Source: Levilactobacillus bambusae (GTDB lineage: Bacteria; Bacillota; Bacilli; Lactobacillales; Lactobacillaceae). From it: a stretch of 55,063 nt of DNA. Each line of letters starts with the position of its first letter. The stretch's first letter is position 1. Below the pieces are notes generated by a model, which had not been told where the DNA came from, did not search any database, and worked only from the letters and a program-made list of their open reading frames with translations. The stretch covers positions 1 through 55,063 of the forward strand of contig NZ_QCXQ01000006.1 of NCBI RefSeq assembly GCF_003124125.1. The letters run 5' to 3'. Below are positions 7,130 through 14,874 of the stretch, piece after piece. Position numbers and translations under genes: made by a program.

Positions 7130-7957
7130 ATGCGTGAAATGCAAAAACAAATTATTGGGGCGTTAAAGGTCCAACCAACGATTAACCCGGAAGAGGAAAT
7201 CAGGCGCAGCATTGATTTTATGAAGGCGTACCTCACTAAAAATTCGGGATTAAGAAGCCTTGTCCTTGGAATTTCGGGGGGCCAGGACTCAACCTTAGCA
7301 GGTAAGCTAGCTGAAATGGCCGTTACGGAGTTAAGGTCTGAAACTGGGATTGAGGATTATCAATTTATTGCCGTCCGACTCCCATACGGGGAACAAGCAG
7401 ACGAAGCGGATGCTGAAAGGGCCATTGAGTTCATGGCGGCCGATCAAATTGCAACGGTCAACATCAAACCAGCAACGGATGCAATGGTTATGGCGGTGGA
7501 GGTGACTGGGCCAACGGTCAGTGACTTTAACAAGGGAAACATCAAAGCCCGCCAACGGATGATTGCCCAGTACGCGATTGCCGGCGAATGCAAAGGGGTC
7601 GTCATTGGAACGGATCACGCCGCCGAAGCCGTTACCGGGTTTTATACGAAGTACGGTGATGGGGCCGCTGACATTGCCCCGCTATGGCGGTTGGATAAAC
7701 GTCAGGGCCGGGCAATGCTTCAGGTGCTGGATGCTCCGAAGGACCTTTACGAAAAGGTCCCTACGGCGGACTTAGAGGAGGATCGTCCTGCGTTACCCGA
7801 TGAACAAGCCCTTGGGGTTAGCTATCACGACATCGATGATTACCTTGAGGGTAAGCCCGTTAGCGACAAAGCGGCGGAAACGATTGAAAATTGGTACCGT
7901 AAAACAGCCCACAAGCGGCATTTAACGATTAACGTCTACGATAATTTTTGGAAATAG
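7130..7957 (+). CDS. nadE: NH3-dependent NAD+ synthetase
   Basis: A 275-residue enzyme converting nicotinate adenine dinucleotide, ATP and ammonia to NAD+. The ATP pyrophosphatase P-loop SGGQDS is at residues 49-54. The NAD-synthetase signature [19 protein letters not shown] and the C-terminal TAHKRHLT are intact. Length is exactly that of bacterial homodimeric NadE lacking a glutaminase domain. ATG 7130 follows TGGAGG; an upstream in-frame ATG at 7088 falls within the -10 box. The next gene starts eight bases after the stop, suggesting co-transcription. Confidence 0.96.
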   Translation: MREMQKQIIGALKVQPTINPEEEIRRSIDFMKAYLTKNSGLRSLVLGISGGQDSTLAGKLAEMAVTELRSETGIEDYQFIAVRLPYGEQADEADAERAIEFMAADQIATVNIKPATDAMVMAVEVTGPTVSDFNKGNIKARQRMIAQYAIAGECKGVVIGTDHAAEAVTGFYTKYGDGAADIAPLWRLDKRQGRAMLQVLDAPKDLYEKVPTADLEEDRPALPDEQALGVSYHDIDDYLEGKPVSDKAAETIENWYRKTAHKRHLTINVYDNFWK

Positions 7958-7965
7958 GTGAAAAA

Positions 7966-8400
7966 ATGACTCAAACAAATGGTGCACAATACTTAAACGT
8001 CCTCTCACAGGTTTTGAAATCAACCGAAGACACCGCGACAAAAATGAACGGCGATTTTCAAAAACTACGGAATGCTTTGGATACTGGTACGGAACATGAT
8101 ATTAGTACCTCGGAGTATGAAGCAATTAAGACGACCTTTCAGGACGGTACGGACGTTTACGAAGGCGATTTAAATCGGTTAGCCGGGGCTCAGGCTCCCG
8201 TTCGGGTACTCGGCAAGCATAAGCAATTAGTTGCAGCTTACAGAGACTACACAGAAGCCTGCCAGGCGATGGTAAATAGTTTAAACCCAACGGAACAGAC
8301 GGTTGATAAAGCGGCTTTTGATGCCGCTGAACAAGCACAAGATGCGGCTATGCAGAGAGTCAATGCGAATACCCAGCGGATTATGATGACGGCAATGTAA
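7966..8400 (+). CDS. Small helical protein of unknown function, coupled to nadE
   Basis: A 144-residue soluble protein with no signal peptide or membrane segment. Composition is rich in Ala, Gln, Thr, Asp and Glu with heptad-like hydrophobic spacing (YLNVLSQVLKSTEDTATKM..., VDKAAFDAAEQAQDAAMQRV), suggesting a mostly alpha-helical, perhaps bundle-like fold. I do not recognise a family or catalytic motif. The start ATG lies nine bases after the nadE stop and its AGGTGA Shine-Dalgarno overlaps the nadE end, so the two are probably co-transcribed and translationally coupled. A long hairpin follows the stop. It may be a lactobacillus-specific conserved protein; a role in NAD metabolism would be only guilt by association. 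Confidence 0.75.
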   Translation: MTQTNGAQYLNVLSQVLKSTEDTATKMNGDFQKLRNALDTGTEHDISTSEYEAIKTTFQDGTDVYEGDLNRLAGAQAPVRVLGKHKQLVAAYRDYTEACQAMVNSLNPTEQTVDKAAFDAAEQAQDAAMQRVNANTQRIMMTAM

Positions 8401-8406
8401 CTTAAA

Positions 8407-8466
8407 CGGGCTAGTTAGCCACGGTTGATCATGTTGGATCAATTGGGCTAGCTAGTCTATTTTATT
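8407..8466 (+). terminator. Long imperfect hairpin ending the nadE unit
   Basis: GGGCTAGTTAGCC near 8408 pairs imperfectly with GGGCTAGCTAGTC near 8446, with an inner GTTGATC/GATCAAT pairing, followed by TATTTTATT. The T-tract is weak, so termination may be partial. Confidence 0.55.
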
Positions 8467-8530
8467 GGTTCGACCTTTTTTCGTCAGGGGCCGCCGGTTT
8501 CACGAATCTATCAGTGACGGGTAGGGAACA

Positions 8531-8539
8531 TGGTATAAT
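8531..8539 (+). promoter_or_regulatory. Extended -10 promoter of tex
   Basis: TGGTATAAT, a TGn-extended perfect -10 box, 40 bp before the tex start; no good -35 box is seen. Confidence 0.6.
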
Positions 8540-8578
8540 AGACCTAACAATTTTTGGACGGGATGTGGCATTAAGTCA

Positions 8579-10747
8579 ATGGAAAAGCACATGGTTCAGT
8601 CGGTTAACCGGTCGTTACCGGCCTATCAGGAACGCCAGATTTCAGCGGTGTTACAGTTATTAGAGGATGGGAATACCGTGCCCTTCATTGCCCGTTACCG
8701 GAAGGAACGGACGGGATCGTTGGATGAAGTGGCGATTCGTGAAATTGAGGATGAGGCAACGCGGTTAACGAAGTTGGAAAAGCGGAAGGCTGAAGTTTTA
8801 AAGGCGATTACGGAGCAGGGAAAGCTGACTCCGACGTTAACTAAGCAGCTTCAGCAAGCAGAGGTCATTCAAGCGGTTGAAGATTTGTATTTGCCGTACA
8901 AACAAAAACGGCGGACGAAGGCAACCATTGCGGAAGAGGCGGGATTACTGCCGTTTGCTAACTGGTTATTAAAGTTTCCTAAGTCGGATCTTAACACCGA
9001 GGCGGCCCGGTTTTTGAACCCTGAAAAGGATATCACGACCATTGAGGATGTTTTTGCGGGAGCCCATGAAATTTTAGCAGAACAAATCGGTAAGGTGGCA
9101 ACGTTTCGGGATTGGATACGGCAGTATACGACCAAACAGGGCCAGTTAGTGGCCAAGGTTAAACGCGGTGGGGAAGAGAAGGATGAACAAGGCGTTTACG
9201 AAATGTATTATTCGTTTACTCAAGCCGTGAAACAAATCCCTTCGTATCGGATTCTTGCAATTAACCGGGGGGAAAAGGCCGGAATTCTTTCGGTGACTAT
9301 CGATATTGATCCAGCGTCAATTATTCAGTACGGCCACTTCCGGCTGATCGGACATAAAACAGGACCGGCTGTCCCATTGATTGAAGCAGCGTATGAAGAT
9401 GCTTACAAGCGGTTTATTGGTCCTGCGATTGAGCGGGATCTTCGGCATGAGTTGACTGACCAGGCGGATGAACACGCCATTACAGTATTTGGCGAAAACC
9501 TGTTTCACCTCTTGATGCAGGCCCCGATGAAGGGCCAGGTCGTCATGGGGTTTGATCCCGCTTACCGAACGGGCTGTAAACTGGCCATTATGGATCAGAA
9601 CGGTAAATTTATGACGAAAATGGTGATTTATCCGCACAAACCCGCCTCTCAGGCTAAGCGGGCCGCCGCTCCCGAGCAGCTAAAAAAGTTAATTGAAGAT
9701 TACCACGTTCAAACCATTGCCATTGGAAACGGAACCGCTAGCCGAGAATCAGAACAATTTGTGGCCGACGTCATTGCCACCATCGATCGGCCCGTCTATT
9801 ATGTCATTGTCAATGAGTCAGGGGCGTCCGTCTATTCGGCCAGTCAGGTAGCCCGGGATGAGTTCCCGGACTTTAATACCGAAGAACGTTCCGCTGTGTC
9901 GATTGGTCGTCGGTTGCAAGACCCATTAACGGAGCTGATCAAAATTGACCCTAAATCCGTTGGGGTGGGACAGTATCAGCATGACGTACCCGAAAAGGAA
10001 CTCGATGCCCGGTTAGATCGGGTGGTCGAAACCGTGGTCAATCAAGTTGGGGTTAATGTTAATACGGCAAGCCCTGAGCTGCTGACTCATATTTCGGGCT
10101 TAACGAAATCTACGGCCCGTAATATTGTGGGGTATCGGAATGAACACGGGAGCTATCTCGATCGGGCGGCATTAAAATCGGTTCCGCGCCTAGGACCTAA
10201 GGCTTACGAACAGTCAGTTGGGTTTTTACGAATTTTAAACGGGGACGAGGTACTTGATAATACGGACATTCACCCCGAAAGTTATGGTGTGGCGCGGCAA
10301 GTTCTTGCAGTCGTCAACGAAGATGAAACTGCCGTGGGGTCAACTAAGCTAGCCGCCCGATTAGATCAGTTACCGATTCAGCAGACGGCCGAACAGCTTC
10401 ACGTTGGTGAAGCGACCCTCAAAGATATTATTGATGGACTATCACGTCCCGGGCGGGATGTCCGTGACACGATGCCGGCACCACTGCTTCGGCAGGATGT
10501 CCTAACGATGGCCGATTTAAAGCCTGGTATGATGTTACAAGGGACGGTCCGCAACGTTGTTGACTTTGGGGCCTTTGTGGATATTGGGGTCAAGCAGGAT
10601 GGGTTAGTCCACATTTCTCAGCTAACGGACCACTTCATTTCGGACCCTGCAAGTGTCGTTGCGATTGGTGATATTGTCACTGTGTGGGTTCAAAGTGTGG
10701 ATGAAGACCGCCACCGAATTCAGCTTTCCATGGTAGAACCCAAGTAG
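8579..10747 (+). CDS. tex: Tex family transcription accessory / RNA-binding protein
   Basis: A 722-residue nucleic-acid-binding protein of the Tex/Spt6-like family. Order: an N-terminal helical/HTH region with the family signature VPFIARYRKE (about residue 37), an RNase H-like YqgF-type domain around GFDPAYRTGCKLA, tandem helix-hairpin-helix motifs around residues 490-560 (VNVNTASPELL...GLTKSTARNIV), and a C-terminal S1 domain (about 645-718; GTVRNVVDFGAFVDIGVKQDGLVHIS). Length is typical. The start is uncertain: ATG 8579 has a poorly spaced Shine-Dalgarno, and ATG 8591 is equally compatible with the family alignment. An extended -10 TGGTATAAT lies at 8531-8539. sprT follows 15 bp downstream. 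Confidence 0.93.
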   Translation: MEKHMVQSVNRSLPAYQERQISAVLQLLEDGNTVPFIARYRKERTGSLDEVAIREIEDEATRLTKLEKRKAEVLKAITEQGKLTPTLTKQLQQAEVIQAVEDLYLPYKQKRRTKATIAEEAGLLPFANWLLKFPKSDLNTEAARFLNPEKDITTIEDVFAGAHEILAEQIGKVATFRDWIRQYTTKQGQLVAKVKRGGEEKDEQGVYEMYYSFTQAVKQIPSYRILAINRGEKAGILSVTIDIDPASIIQYGHFRLIGHKTGPAVPLIEAAYEDAYKRFIGPAIERDLRHELTDQADEHAITVFGENLFHLLMQAPMKGQVVMGFDPAYRTGCKLAIMDQNGKFMTKMVIYPHKPASQAKRAAAPEQLKKLIEDYHVQTIAIGNGTASRESEQFVADVIATIDRPVYYVIVNESGASVYSASQVARDEFPDFNTEERSAVSIGRRLQDPLTELIKIDPKSVGVGQYQHDVPEKELDARLDRVVETVVNQVGVNVNTASPELLTHISGLTKSTARNIVGYRNEHGSYLDRAALKSVPRLGPKAYEQSVGFLRILNGDEVLDNTDIHPESYGVARQVLAVVNEDETAVGSTKLAARLDQLPIQQTAEQLHVGEATLKDIIDGLSRPGRDVRDTMPAPLLRQDVLTMADLKPGMMLQGTVRNVVDFGAFVDIGVKQDGLVHISQLTDHFISDPASVVAIGDIVTVWVQSVDEDRHRIQLSMVEPK

Positions 10748-10762
10748 TAGGGAAGGGATTAC

Positions 10763-11224
10763 ATGACAGAAGAACAACTGCAGCTGTTGGTTGAACAAGT
10801 TTCAATTGATTACTTTCACCGGCCGTTTAAGCATCGGGCACTGTGGAATGGGCGCTTAAGAACAACGGGCGGGCGTTATCATTTGAATGACCACCACATT
10901 GATTTGAACCCTAAAATGCTGACGGACTTCGACCAGGCGACCTTAGTTGGGGTGATTAAGCATGAACTGTGTCACTATCACCTTCATTTGGCCGGTTATT
11001 CGGGTAAACATAATACCCCCGAATTCAAACGGTTATTAAAGCGGGTTGGGGGCAGCCGATACGCTCCCAAGCCCAAGGACACTGACAGTCAGATACCGCA
11101 CTTACGGTATGTTTGTCAACGGTGTGGTCAGTCTTACCTTCGTAAACGACACATTAATACGTCCCGCTACGTCTGCAGCCGGTGCCACGGTCAGTTACGG
11201 TTAGATTCAAAGGCAGCTTCGTAG
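10763..11224 (+). CDS. SprT-like metalloprotein
   Basis: A 153-residue SprT-like domain protein. The zincin motif HELCHYH gives HExxH at residues 67-71. A C-terminal zinc ribbon follows, with CQRCG near residue 114 and CSRC near 139. SprT-family proteins are predicted proteases; in eukaryotes SPRTN cleaves DNA-protein crosslinks, whereas the bacterial role is largely undetermined. The family usually sits next to tex in lactobacilli, and here the gap to tex is only 15 bp with a GGGAAGGGA Shine-Dalgarno, so they form an operon. Function in nucleoprotein maintenance is inference. Confidence 0.88.
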   Translation: MTEEQLQLLVEQVSIDYFHRPFKHRALWNGRLRTTGGRYHLNDHHIDLNPKMLTDFDQATLVGVIKHELCHYHLHLAGYSGKHNTPEFKRLLKRVGGSRYAPKPKDTDSQIPHLRYVCQRCGQSYLRKRHINTSRYVCSRCHGQLRLDSKAAS

Positions 11225-11227
11225 TCT

Positions 11228-11256
11228 TTGACAACCTGCAATAAATTCTTTACGGT
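11228..11256 (+). promoter_or_regulatory. thrB promoter
   Basis: Perfect -35 TTGACA (11228-11233) and -10 TACGGT (11251-11256) with a 17-bp spacer, immediately after the sprT stop. Confidence 0.7.
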
Positions 11257-11304
11257 AGAGCCAAGAAAAGAATGAATTTAGAAGTTAGTAAGGAGAAGAC
11301 GATA

Positions 11305-12186
11305 ATGGGAAAAATTATTATCCGGGTACCCGCAACCTCAGCAAATTTTGGCCCTGGTTATGGATCGATTGGGCTAGCTCTTCACCTGTATTTGACGGTG
11401 ATTATCGAGGAAGTCACGGAAACTTGGCACGTTAACCATGCCTTAGGGGACGGTATTCCAACCGATGAACATAACTTAATTGTTCAGACCGCCCTAAGAA
11501 TCAACCAGAATTTAGTGCCCCATCAACTGACCATTATGTCTGATATTCCCATTTACCGGGGATTAGGCAGTTCCATGTCGGCAATTATTGCTGGAATTAA
11601 GGTTGCCAATGCCTTGACTGAACACGACTATACCCTGCAGGAACAAATGGATTTAGCAGCTAAACTAGAGGGCCACGCTGATAACGCCGGGGCAGCGCTA
11701 CTTGGCAGTGCGGTAGTATCAGATTTTGATGGCACGGATGCCCACGCGGTCAAATTACCATTTCCAGATGAGATTCAAGCGTTGGCTTTTATTCGAGCTC
11801 AGGGGGTAGATCAGAAGGCCAAGGATGAGGCCACCCCTAAGACGCTGCCCTTTGAGGAAGCCGTTGAAACGAGCGGGGCTGCGAATATGCTGGTGGCGGC
11901 CCTGGAAACTGGACAGTGGGCGATTGCAAGCCGAATGATCGAACGGGATAACTTTCACGAAAAGGCGTTAGCGGATTTGGTTCCGGAATTGGATATGATT
12001 CGCGAAAAGGCCCATGAATTGAATATTTATGGAACTTACCTGAGCGGAAATGGGCCCACCGTTATTACATTGGGCACTGAACCACAGCTGACGCAGCTGC
12101 GGCAAAAGATTAATATGCTTGACTTACCGGGAAGTATTCGACGGTTAACCATCGATCGGGATGGGGCAACCACGATTAATGAATAA
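11305..12186 (+). CDS. thrB: Homoserine kinase (GHMP family)
   Basis: A 293-residue GHMP kinase that phosphorylates homoserine for threonine synthesis. The N-terminal VPATSANFGPG, the ATP-binding loop PIYRGLGSSMSAIIAG (about residues 85-100), and the C-terminal SGNGPTVI motif identify the family. The usual GLGSSSA loop reads GLGSSMSA here. ATG 11305 follows AAGGAG; an upstream in-frame ATG at 11272 lacks one. The gene has its own promoter and is alone: hom and thrC, its usual operon partners, are not in this window. A different GHMP specificity is possible but the motif set fits ThrB best. Confidence 0.85.
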   Translation: MGKIIIRVPATSANFGPGYGSIGLALHLYLTVIIEEVTETWHVNHALGDGIPTDEHNLIVQTALRINQNLVPHQLTIMSDIPIYRGLGSSMSAIIAGIKVANALTEHDYTLQEQMDLAAKLEGHADNAGAALLGSAVVSDFDGTDAHAVKLPFPDEIQALAFIRAQGVDQKAKDEATPKTLPFEEAVETSGAANMLVAALETGQWAIASRMIERDNFHEKALADLVPELDMIREKAHELNIYGTYLSGNGPTVITLGTEPQLTQLRQKINMLDLPGSIRRLTIDRDGATTINE

Positions 12187-12201
12187 AAATTAAAAAAGGG
12201 G

Positions 12202-12230
12202 TTGCGAAACCCGGAGCCGTTTGCTATACT
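12202..12230 (+). promoter_or_regulatory. tRNA-Leu promoter
   Basis: -35 TTGCGA (12202-12207) and extended -10 TGCTATACT (box 12225-12230), 17-bp spacer, 18 bases before the tRNA. Confidence 0.75.
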
Positions 12231-12247
12231 AATTCTTGTCAGTTAAC

Positions 12248-12332
12248 GCGGCCATGGCGGAATTGGCAGACGCGCAAGATTAAGGATCTTGTCCGCATTA
12301 TGCGGGTGGAAGTTCGAATCTTCTTGGCCGCA
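12248..12332 (+). tRNA. tRNA-Leu (TAA)
   Basis: An 85-nt class II tRNA: acceptor GCGGCCA/TGGCCGC, discriminator A, anticodon arm CAAGA-TTAAGGA-TCTTG with anticodon TAA, and a long variable arm TCCGCATTATGCGGG. It forms a monocistronic unit with promoter and terminator. Confidence 0.96.
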
Positions 12333-12351
12333 CTTGATATTCAAAATGATT

Positions 12352-12386
12352 CAGGGTAGCTAGTTTAACTAGCTACCCTGTTTTTT
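12352..12386 (+). terminator. tRNA-Leu terminator
   Basis: CAGGGTAGCTAG (12352-12363) pairs perfectly with CTAGCTACCCTG (12369-12380), followed by six T. Confidence 0.95.
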
Positions 12387-12403
12387 ACGACTGAATTTGG
12401 TCT

Positions 12404-12540
12404 TGTGATTTGGAAGTCACCGTGTTAACATACAAATCACGTCTTTATGAAAGCAAAATGAAAACGCCGATAATGAGGGCTTGATTACCGGAACTATTGG
12501 CGGCTGAGTTTCGGTTAAGTTGACCGGAACTCAATTTTTA
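12404..12540 (+). promoter_or_regulatory. MATE-gene leader: promoter plus candidate pseudoknot/terminator switch
   Basis: A promoter is likely at TTGTGA (12404-12409) with extended -10 TGTTAACAT (box 12426-12431). Three helices are possible downstream. S1 is CGCCGATA (12465-12472) with TATTGGCG (12495-12502). S2 is ACCGGAAC (12487-12494) with GTTTCGGT (12508-12515), which crosses S1 and makes an H-type pseudoknot. T is GAGTTTCGGT (12506-12515) with ACCGGAACTC (12523-12532) plus a T-rich tail, an intrinsic terminator. S2 and T share 12508-12515 and exclude each other. This layout is that of a transcriptional riboswitch or attenuator; no known class is recognised. Confidence 0.55.
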
Positions 12541-12574
12541 CTGTCCAGGATCTTTTAAAGGGAAGGGAGAACAC

Positions 12575-14002
12575 GTGCAAGATTTAACCCGGGGAAATCC
12601 CCTCAAACTCATTTTTTTATTTACGATTCCACTCTTAATTGGGAATCTATTTCAGCAGTTATATAACGTTTCGGATACGATAATTGTTGGCCAGACGCTG
12701 GGGGTCAACGCACTTGCGGCGGTGGGATCAACGGGATCCATTAACTACCTCATTATCGGGTTTGCCCAGGGAGTTACCGCTGGATTAGCCATTATTACGG
12801 CGCAGCACTTTGGGGCGCGGGATGCAAAGGCCGTTCGACGGTCCTTTGCGACGAGCATTACGATTTCCGTCGTAACCACGATTGTTCTGACTATCTTGGC
12901 CCTGACCTTTGTGGATCCCATTCTTCGGCTCATGCAGACTCCAGCGGCCATTTATCAGGATGCTCGGACCTTTATTAGCATTATTTTCGGTGGAATTTTC
13001 ACTTCGATGGCGTTTAACCTCATGAGCAATGCGATTCGGGCGTTAGGGGACTCGAAAACACCACTGTTTTTCTTAATTATCGGTTCCATTGTCAATATCG
13101 GTCTGGAGTTACTATTCATCTTAACCTTTCATATGGGGGTAGCCGGTGCGGGTTACGCCACCGTTATTTCACAAGTGGTTGCGGCACTACTCTGCGTGAT
13201 CTACATTATTCGCCGGGTTCCAATGCTGCACGTTCGGTGGCGGGATTTTGTCCCGGAAAAGCAGGATATGTGGCTGCACTTTTCAACTGGCCTGCCAATG
13301 GGATTTCAATCATCCATTATTGCCATCGGCAGTATGGCCATGCAGGCCGCCCTCAATACGTTAGGCACTAACTCGGTGGCGTCATCAACCGCAGCTAGTA
13401 AGATTGATCAGGTGATGACCTTGCCGATGATGTCATTTGGCATTACCCTGGCCACGTACGCTGCCCAAAATTTTGGGGCCGGCAAGTATAGCCGAATTAT
13501 GGCGGGGGTCAAACAGACACTGATTCTATCCGGAATTTTTAGCGTGGTGGGCGGTGGACTGGAAATTATTTTTGGCCAGGCAATGGTTCGGTTGTTTATC
13601 GGCCACTCTGACCCGGCCGTTCTGTCGTTATCACAGACGTACTTTAATATCATTGGCGGAACCTACTTGCTGCTTTCCACGTTGTTCATTATTCGCTATA
13701 GTTTGCAGGGGTTAGGCCGCCGGGTGTTACCAACTCTGGCAGGAATTGCCGAACTCCTCATGCGGATTTTTGCAGCACTTGTGATGGTTAAACTGTTTGG
13801 GTATGCGGGAGCGGTCTCAGCAGAACCCTTAGCTTGGCTGGGGTCGCTATTAATTTTAATTCCGTCTTGGGTGAGCGCCGTCCACCAGTTAAATAATTTA
13901 CAGCGTGAGGTCGATATCGTGGCGGATCGTGATGTTGTGGTTGAACCACAGCTAGCGGATGAAAGACCGGCTACTAAAGTTAATAAAATTGAAGAAGTGT
14001 AA
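12575..14002 (+). CDS. MATE family multidrug/cation efflux transporter
   Basis: A 475-residue inner-membrane protein with about 12 hydrophobic segments in two homologous halves, belonging to the MATE (NorM/DinF-like) superfamily of Na+- or H+-driven antiporters. N-terminal PLKLIFLFTIPLLIGNLFQQLYNVSDTIIVGQ is a classic MATE start. Substrates are usually cationic drugs, dyes or metabolites; none can be named. The C-terminal 35 residues are hydrophilic. GTG 12575 is preceded by GGAAGGGA. The gene lies behind a terminator that appears switchable, so expression is likely induced by a ligand or stress acting on the leader RNA. Confidence 0.92.
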   Translation: MQDLTRGNPLKLIFLFTIPLLIGNLFQQLYNVSDTIIVGQTLGVNALAAVGSTGSINYLIIGFAQGVTAGLAIITAQHFGARDAKAVRRSFATSITISVVTTIVLTILALTFVDPILRLMQTPAAIYQDARTFISIIFGGIFTSMAFNLMSNAIRALGDSKTPLFFLIIGSIVNIGLELLFILTFHMGVAGAGYATVISQVVAALLCVIYIIRRVPMLHVRWRDFVPEKQDMWLHFSTGLPMGFQSSIIAIGSMAMQAALNTLGTNSVASSTAASKIDQVMTLPMMSFGITLATYAAQNFGAGKYSRIMAGVKQTLILSGIFSVVGGGLEIIFGQAMVRLFIGHSDPAVLSLSQTYFNIIGGTYLLLSTLFIIRYSLQGLGRRVLPTLAGIAELLMRIFAALVMVKLFGYAGAVSAEPLAWLGSLLILIPSWVSAVHQLNNLQREVDIVADRDVVVEPQLADERPATKVNKIEEV

Positions 14003-14010
14003 TTGATTAG

Positions 14011-14042
14011 ACGACTTGCCTGAGAAGGCAGTCGTTTTTTAT
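14011..14042 (+). terminator. Terminator after the MATE gene
   Basis: ACGACTTGCCT pairs with AGGCAGTCGT (one bulge) around a short GAGA loop, followed by TTTTTT. Confidence 0.85.
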
Positions 14043-14051
14043 TTTCCGGGC

Positions 14052-14080
14052 TTGCACTTTTACGCTAACTCCCTTACGCT
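14052..14080 (+). promoter_or_regulatory. Promoter of the HAD phosphatase gene
   Basis: -35 TTGCAC (14052-14057) and -10 TACGCT (14075-14080) with a 17-bp spacer. Confidence 0.6.
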
Positions 14081-14107
14081 AAAGAAAAACCCAAAGGTGT
14101 TGAAATC

Positions 14108-14728
14108 ATGAATAACTTTATTTTTGATGTTGACGGAACGTTAATGGATACCGAATACATGTATATGCAAGCGTTAAAGGATGTTTTAGATGAACGGGGA
14201 ATGGATTTGACCTATGAGGACATTGCTAAGACGTTTGGAATTACGAGTCGGGATGCACTGAAACAATTGGGGGTGACGGATCTAGACGATGTCCTAGTCG
14301 AATGGAACGACCAGACCAAGCGGTATCAAGATCGTGTCTCGCTGTATGATGGAGTGACGGATGCGCTCACGGTATTGAAAAAGGCGGGGGCTAGCTTGGC
14401 CATCATGACTTCTAAGCCGCGCGTTGACTTCGAACGGGACGTTCAGGCGATTGGTTTAGATCAATACTTTAGCGAATGCATTGTGGCTGAAGATGCTAAA
14501 CGGGGAAAACCCGCTCCGGACCCCATCAACGTGGCTATCGAACGGTTAGGGGCGGATCGGAAGCAAACGATTTACGTTGGTGATACTGCGTATGATCTGC
14601 AGGCAGCCCATGCCGCAAAGGTTCAGTTTGGCTTGGCTGCTTGGAACGGCCAAGCGGTAAACCCCTTAATGCTGGCCGATGAAATTTTTAAAACCCCGCA
14701 GGCAATGGTGGAGTTATACCAACGGTAG
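14108..14728 (+). CDS. HAD-superfamily hydrolase, phosphoglycolate phosphatase-like
   Basis: A 206-residue soluble phosphatase of HAD subfamily IA. Motif I is FDVDGTLMDTE (nucleophile and acid Asp at about residues 5 and 7), motif II is the Thr/Ser in IMTSKPR, motif III the Lys in KRGKPAPDP, motif IV GDTAYDLQAA. A helical cap lies between motifs I and II. Substrates of such proteins range from phosphoglycolate to sugar phosphates and pyrophosphate; none is indicated here. The ATG has a modest AAAGGTG Shine-Dalgarno. Single-gene unit with promoter and shared terminator. Confidence 0.88.
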   Translation: MNNFIFDVDGTLMDTEYMYMQALKDVLDERGMDLTYEDIAKTFGITSRDALKQLGVTDLDDVLVEWNDQTKRYQDRVSLYDGVTDALTVLKKAGASLAIMTSKPRVDFERDVQAIGLDQYFSECIVAEDAKRGKPAPDPINVAIERLGADRKQTIYVGDTAYDLQAAHAAKVQFGLAAWNGQAVNPLMLADEIFKTPQAMVELYQR

Positions 14729-14792
14729 CAGACAGGTACTAAGGCGGCCTTTTAAGCAAGCCGGTACGGAATTCGAATCACGACCACAACCA

Positions 14793-14857
14793 AAAAGCAG
14801 TCTAACCTGATTCGATTGACTTTTAATGTCAATCGGTAGGGGTTAGGCTGCTTTTTT
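14793..14857. terminator. Bidirectional terminator between the HAD gene and the LCP gene
   Basis: AAAAGCAGTCTAACC (14793-14807) pairs with GGTTAGGCTGCTTTT (14841-14855). The inner part has its own GATTGAC/GTCAATC hairpin. T-tracts flank both sides. Confidence 0.88.
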
Positions 14858-14874
14858 ACTGGGTTTAGAGGACC

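Noticed and set aside
12450-12480. Possible cre site TGAAAACGCCGATA upstream of the MATE gene
   Set aside because: Two key consensus positions mismatch, and the bases are better explained as part of the S1 helix of the leader RNA.
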